From: CAZQXD01 sp964597315
GTDB lineage: Bacteria > Pseudomonadota > Gammaproteobacteria > Competibacterales > Competibacteraceae
DNA length: 9,128 nucleotides
Reading direction: 5' to 3'
Assembly: GCA_964597315.1 (NCBI GenBank)
Contig: CAZQXD010000106.1
Location: 1-9,128 of the forward strand
Part shown: positions 5,999-9,128 of the stretch, piece after piece
Numbering within the stretch: the first letter of the stretch is position 1
Layout: the number at the start of each line of letters is the position of its first letter
Made by a program: the position numbers and the translations under genes
Notes under the pieces: model-generated
The model's database searches: none
Told to the model about the DNA's origin: nothing
The model's input: only the letters and a program-made list of their open reading frames with translations

Positions 5999-7527
5999 GT
6001 CTCCCTCCCCATCTGGAGCAACGGGTTCTGATCCACACCCCGGGAGGCAGTAATGCCGCCCGGGCGGCTCAGGTCCTGAGCCAGGAGGGGCTGGTACCAG
6101 CGATTTGTACCACGATTGAGGCTCTAGACAAGGAGCTAGAGGCCGGTGCGGGGGCGGTGCTGCTGAGCGATGCGGCGCTCACGCCGGGCGCTGTAACCCG
6201 CCTGCAAGCGGCCCTGGCCGAGCAGCCGGCCTGGTCAGCGCTACCCCTGGTCGTGTTGGTGCCCGATCTGGCTCGCCTTCACCCGCCACCGCCATTTCTG
6301 CAGCCGTTCCTGGCCCTGCCCAAGGTCATGGTGCTGGAGCGACCGGTCACGATTCTGGCTTTGATCAGCACCCTGCGCATGGCTTTGGCGACCCGCCAGC
6401 GCCAATACCAGGTCCGTGACCTGCTGGCCCAATTAGAAGAGGGGGTAAATCGGCGGGATCAGTTCCTGGCCATGTTGGGCCATGAACTGCGTAACCCCCT
6501 GTCTCCAATTCGTAGCACCCTCGATCTTCTGGCGCTACGTGCGCCCCTGTCTCCCGAGCTAGCCCTGATCGACCGCCAGATTCGGCACCTGACCCATCTG
6601 GTCAACGACCTGCTGGATGTGACTCGGGTCATGACCGGATGCATCACCCTGCACCGGGAACCGGTGGCCCTGGATTCGGTGATCCAAGAGGCCCAAACTC
6701 AGGTCGCTCCCTTGATCCAGGAGCGTCGGCACCGCCTGCGGCTGGACCTACCTAGTACGGCTCCGGTAGTTGAGGGGGATGCCAAGCGGCTGATCCAGGT
6801 CATCACCAACCTGCTGGATAATGCCGCCAAGTACACGCCGCCCGGAGGCGCTATCGCCTTGGGTCTAGCCGTACAGCCGCCCTGGGCGGTGCTGACCGTC
6901 AGCGACACCGGCCAGGGTATCCCACCGGATTTGCAGGTAAGCGTGTTCGAGGTGTTCAGACAAGGCCCCCGCTCCCCGGCCCGCTCCGAGGGCGGTTTGG
7001 GGCTGGGTCTGACGCTGGTCAAGCACCTGGTGGAATTACATCAAGGTGACATTAGCGTCCACAGCCCCGGCTTCGGCCAGGGCAGCACTTTTACCGTCTA
7101 TCTGCCCTTGGCGATGGCTGAGCCGCTGGCGGCCACCGAGGACGCCGCACCCACCCCCCACCTGGCGCGGCGGATATTGATTGTGGAGGACGATCCTACC
7201 GTATGCCGCTCCCTGACAAGTCTGCTCCAGAGTCGGGGACATACGGTGTCAATAGCGGCAGATGGCCAGACGGCGCTGGACCAGGTCCGATCGTTAGCTC
7301 CCCAGGTGGTGTTACTGGATTTAGGGCTACCGGATATGGATGGGTTCGAAGTGGCCCGGCGTTTGCGCGTGGAACATGGCCCGGCGCTACAATTGGTGGC
7401 CCTGAGTGGTTACGGCAGTCCCCAGGATCTAGCCAGGGGGAAGGCTGCCGGGATCGACCAGCACCTGCTCAAACCTGTGGATCTGGCGCGGTTGGAAGCT
7501 GTGCTCGATGGCTTGCCGCCTGCGTGA
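5995..7527 (+). CDS. Hybrid histidine kinase with N-terminal degenerate receiver, coupled to KaiC-like ATPase
   Basis: A 510-residue soluble hybrid kinase with no signal peptide or membrane helix. Residues about 9-130 look like a receiver fold without its active site: RVLIHTP has no acidic pair, AVLLSDAAL replaces the phospho-Asp strand, and ERP (115-117) stands in for Lys-Pro. A charged helical linker (about 130-157) leads to the HisKA domain with phospho-acceptor H163 in LGHELRNPLSP. The ATPase domain has the N box LLDNAAKY (N276), G1 DTGQGIP (304-310) and G2 GGLGLGL (333-339). Residues 393-507 are an intact receiver: E398-D399-D400, phospho-acceptor D442 in LLDLGLPDMDG, S471 and K493. The ATG at 5995 overlaps the kaiC stop (ATGA), indicating translational coupling. 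It should pass phosphate from H163 to D442 or to an unlinked partner; no DNA-binding output regulator is in the window. Input from the KaiC-like protein through the N-terminal domain is inferred. Confidence 0.93.
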   Translation: MSLPPHLEQRVLIHTPGGSNAARAAQVLSQEGLVPAICTTIEALDKELEAGAGAVLLSDAALTPGAVTRLQAALAEQPAWSALPLVVLVPDLARLHPPPPFLQPFLALPKVMVLERPVTILALISTLRMALATRQRQYQVRDLLAQLEEGVNRRDQFLAMLGHELRNPLSPIRSTLDLLALRAPLSPELALIDRQIRHLTHLVNDLLDVTRVMTGCITLHREPVALDSVIQEAQTQVAPLIQERRHRLRLDLPSTAPVVEGDAKRLIQVITNLLDNAAKYTPPGGAIALGLAVQPPWAVLTVSDTGQGIPPDLQVSVFEVFRQGPRSPARSEGGLGLGLTLVKHLVELHQGDISVHSPGFGQGSTFTVYLPLAMAEPLAATEDAAPTPHLARRILIVEDDPTVCRSLTSLLQSRGHTVSIAADGQTALDQVRSLAPQVVLLDLGLPDMDGFEVARRLRVEHGPALQLVALSGYGSPQDLARGKAAGIDQHLLKPVDLARLEAVLDGLPPA

Positions 7528-7601
7528 GTTCGCAACTGGCGTAAGCACTCCCCATCTGCGACGGTCCAGATGCCCCAGACCCATCGGTTTTCGCCGAGAG
7601 A

Positions 7602-7621
7602 CCCCGTCCTTCAGGGCGGGG
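7602..7621 (+). other. Solitary IS200/IS605-like end hairpin (possible element remnant)
   Basis: CCCCGTCC, loop TTCA, GGGCGGGG forms an 8-bp stem (one T-G wobble) and is followed by GAGGGATAGTC. From memory, this hairpin plus the following GAGGATAGTC-like bases resembles the 3' end of many tnpB genes and the right end of IS200/IS605 elements. No tnpA, tnpB or left end is seen in the 238-bp intergenic region 7528-7765, so it would be a remnant or a solo end. It lies 74 nt after the kinase stop and could also serve as a transcript-end structure, although no T-tract follows. Confidence 0.4.
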
Positions 7622-7734
7622 AGGGATAGTCGCGGCTGGCCATAACAGCCCCGGTCCCGGCGTCCTTAGGGTGCTCTGCACCAGCCCCACTACCCGGAGG
7701 CTTGAGATTGTCTGGAGATAGGGTGATTTTATGC

Positions 7735-7750
7735 TGCCGAGAGTTCGGCA
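7735..7750. terminator. Short symmetric hairpin between convergent units
   Basis: TGCCGA, loop GAGT, TCGGCA makes a 6-bp perfect stem in both directions. It lies 15 nt past the 3' end of tRNA-Glu and about 200 nt after the kinase stop, between converging transcription units, so a role in ending one or both transcripts is plausible. Neither side has a T-run, so it is not a classical intrinsic terminator. The rest of 7528-7765 contains only smaller hairpins (for example GGTGC/GCACC at 7670-7682) and no gene that I can support. Confidence 0.3.
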
Positions 7751-7765
7751 AGTGCCTGAAAAGAT

Positions 7766-7841
7766 TGGCGTCCCCTAGGGGATTCGAACCCCTGTCGCCG
7801 CCGTGAAAGGGCGGTGTCCTAGGCCTCTAGACGAAGGGGAC
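7766..7841 (-). tRNA. tRNA-Glu (anticodon TTC)
   Basis: A complete 76-nt tRNA with encoded CCA. It begins GTCCCCTTCGTCTAGAGG, has anticodon arm CCGCC-CTTTCAC-GGCGG with anticodon TTC, and a T arm GGGGTTCGAATCCCC. It is almost the E. coli tRNA-Glu sequence. It follows tRNA-Ala copy 2 after 47 nt with no promoter between, so both come from one transcript. Its charging enzyme gene, gltX, is the next gene upstream. Confidence 0.98.
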
Positions 7842-7888
7842 AATATGCGATGTAAACCCGGCGCCGCCAGCGACGGCAGGGTTATAGT

Positions 7889-7964
<76 letters not shown>

Positions 7965-7981
7965 ACACCGTAGAAGCGCGT

Positions 7982-8010
7982 ACTTTAGGGGAGCGTTTCG
8001 CCCCTGTCAA
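7982..8010 (-). promoter_or_regulatory. Stable-RNA promoter of the tRNA-Ala/tRNA-Glu operon
   Basis: On the minus strand a perfect -35 TTGACA (8010-8005), a 17-bp spacer, and TAAAGT (7987-7982) are followed by the GC-rich discriminator ACGCGC. Transcription would begin near 7975, about 11 nt before the tRNA. The layout matches the promoter of tRNA-Ala copy 1 although the spacer bases differ. It lies in the 74-bp gap after the gltX stop, so the tRNAs need not depend on gltX transcription. Confidence 0.75.
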
Positions 8011-8038
8011 TACCCGCTCCCACTTTGGTTTCCCCAAG

Positions 8039-9128
8039 TCAGCCGAGGTAGTCCAGCGCCCGGCGGATACGGCTCAGGGTGCGCTCCCGGCCCAGCAGTT
8101 CCAGTGTGGTTTCGATCCCCGGCGAGGCGGCGCTACCGGTGACCGCCACCCGCAACGGCTGGGCCACCTTGCCCATCTTCAGTTCCAGCTCTCCGGTGAC
8201 TTGTTCCACAGCCTGATGCAGGGGTGCGCCACGCCACTCGGGTAGCTCGGCCAGCACCTCCAGCAATCGGGCCAGAGGCGCTGCGGCTTGGGGCTTAAGG
8301 TGCTTGCGGGCCGATTTGTCGTCGTAAGCCTCGAACTCCCGATAATAGTATTGAACCATGTCAGCCATTTCCGCCAAGGTCTGGGCGCGCTCCCGGAAGG
8401 CCCTGACCACGGCCGCCGGGTCCGGCCCTGCACTGGGGTCAATGTCCAATCGGCCTAAGTGCCAGGCCAGTTGCCGGGCGATATGGTCGGGATTGGCGGT
8501 CTTCAGATACTGTTGGTTGAGCCATAAGAGCTTGCCGGGATTGATGGCCGAGGCTGCTTTGTTCACATCCCTCAGATCGAACAACCGCACCATGTCGTCT
8601 AGGCTAAAGATTTCCTGATCGCCATGGGACCAGCCCAGGCGCACCAGATAATTGAGTACCGCCTCGGGCAGAAAGCCGTCGTCCCGGTACTGCATCACGC
8701 TGGCCGCGCCATGGCGCTTGGACAGCTTCTGGCCGGACTCGTCCAGAATCATGGGCAGGTGGGCGTACTGGGGAATGGGCGCATCCAAGGCCGCCAGAAT
8801 ATTGATTTGCCGGGGGGTGTTGTTGATGTGATCATCGCCGCGGATGACATGGGTGATGCCCATGTCCATGTCGTCCACCACCACGCAGAAATTGTAGGTC
8901 GGCGAACCGTCGCCGCGAGCGATGATGAGATCGTCCAGTTCGTCGTTGCTGATGGTGATGCGCCCCTTCACGGCATCGTGCCAGCTCACCGCGCCCTCGA
9001 GCGGATTGCGGAACCGAACCACGGGTTCGACGCCCTCGCGCGGGACGGAGCGGTCGCGGCAACGGCGGCTGTAGCGCGGCTTCTCGCCGCGTGCGCGCTG
9101 CGCCTCGCGCTCCGCATCGAGTTCCTCG
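8039..9128 (-). CDS. gltX: Glutamyl-tRNA synthetase, N-terminus missing (runs off right edge)
   Basis: The frame is open to the right edge, giving 362 residues; by comparison with E. coli GluRS about 100 N-terminal residues, including the HIGH motif, lie outside. The visible part starts within the zinc-binding region (RYSRRCRDRS: the third Cys ligand is kept, but the His of E. coli is Asp here). It continues through DGSPTYNFCVVVDD and ITHVIRGDDHINNTPRQ, the class-I signature KLSKRHG (KMSKS equivalent), SVMQYRDDG, LGWSHGDQEIF and LLWLNQQYL, into the helical anticodon-binding domain, ending ALDYLG. The enzyme attaches glutamate to tRNA-Glu in the cytoplasm. A GTG at 9022 is an internal Val, not the start. 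The gene is followed by tRNA-Ala and its own substrate tRNA-Glu. Confidence 0.97.
   Translation of the reverse strand, partial: EELDAEREAQRARGEKPRYSRRCRDRSVPREGVEPVVRFRNPLEGAVSWHDAVKGRITISNDELDDLIIARGDGSPTYNFCVVVDDMDMGITHVIRGDDHINNTPRQINILAALDAPIPQYAHLPMILDESGQKLSKRHGAASVMQYRDDGFLPEAVLNYLVRLGWSHGDQEIFSLDDMVRLFDLRDVNKAASAINPGKLLWLNQQYLKTANPDHIARQLAWHLGRLDIDPSAGPDPAAVVRAFRERAQTLAEMADMVQYYYREFEAYDDKSARKHLKPQAAAPLARLLEVLAELPEWRGAPLHQAVEQVTGELELKMGKVAQPLRVAVTGSAASPGIETTLELLGRERTLSRIRRALDYLG

Noticed and set aside
7469..7690. Minus-strand 73-codon frame after the kinase
   Set aside because: It overlaps the kinase 3' end and the hairpin region, has no ribosome-binding site or recognisable features.
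9020..9022. GTG as the start of gltX
   Set aside because: The frame is open to the window edge and the upstream codons encode recognisable GluRS sequence (GEKPRYSRRC), so this Val is internal.

Overview
The window looks like the chromosome of a GC-rich (roughly 60% by eye) gammaproteobacterium. The evidence is the enterobacterial/pseudomonad-like GluRS sequence, the gltX - tRNA-Ala - tRNA-Glu arrangement, and tRNA genes that encode their own CCA ends and are close to the E. coli sequences. I cannot name the genus; a sulfur-oxidising or Chromatiales-like lineage is only a guess.

Layout. The left part (about 1-4270) reads leftward. From upstream to downstream it holds a promoter, tRNA-Ala(GGC), a tiny two-helix membrane protein, a full-length M16C (presequence-protease-like) zinc metallopeptidase, a NosL-family copper lipoprotein with a Tat-like signal, and the 5' end of a tungstate-type ABC transporter binding protein (TupA-like) that runs off the left edge. 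The central part (about 4437-7527) reads rightward. It is a two-gene operon: a double-domain KaiC-like ATPase with a very strong Shine-Dalgarno, then a hybrid histidine kinase whose ATG overlaps the kaiC stop (ATGA). The right part reads leftward again: gltX (N-terminus off the right edge), a promoter, a second tRNA-Ala(GGC) identical to the first over all 76 nt, and tRNA-Glu(TTC).

The central module is the most interesting part. It is a clock-like KaiC with both ATPase sites intact and a Ser-Thr pair where cyanobacterial KaiC is phosphorylated. It has no KaiA or KaiB nearby and is translationally coupled to a kinase that carries a degenerate receiver-like domain at its N-terminus and a complete receiver at its C-terminus. 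A plausible reading, not shown by sequence alone, is that KaiC ATP/phosphorylation state is read by the kinase through the degenerate receiver. No DNA-binding output regulator is in the window. KaiC-like/histidine-kinase pairs are known from bacterial genomes but their function is poorly defined.

Regulatory details seen directly: two stable-RNA promoters (-35 TTGACA, 17-bp spacers, GC-rich discriminators); a promoter with an overlapping-upstream ModE/TunR-like AT-rich site before tupA; a perfect 10-bp inverted repeat that would bury the Shine-Dalgarno of the M16 peptidase; and a lone hairpin resembling an IS200/IS605 (tnpB) end in the intergenic region after the kinase. No rRNA, CRISPR array or complete mobile element is present.
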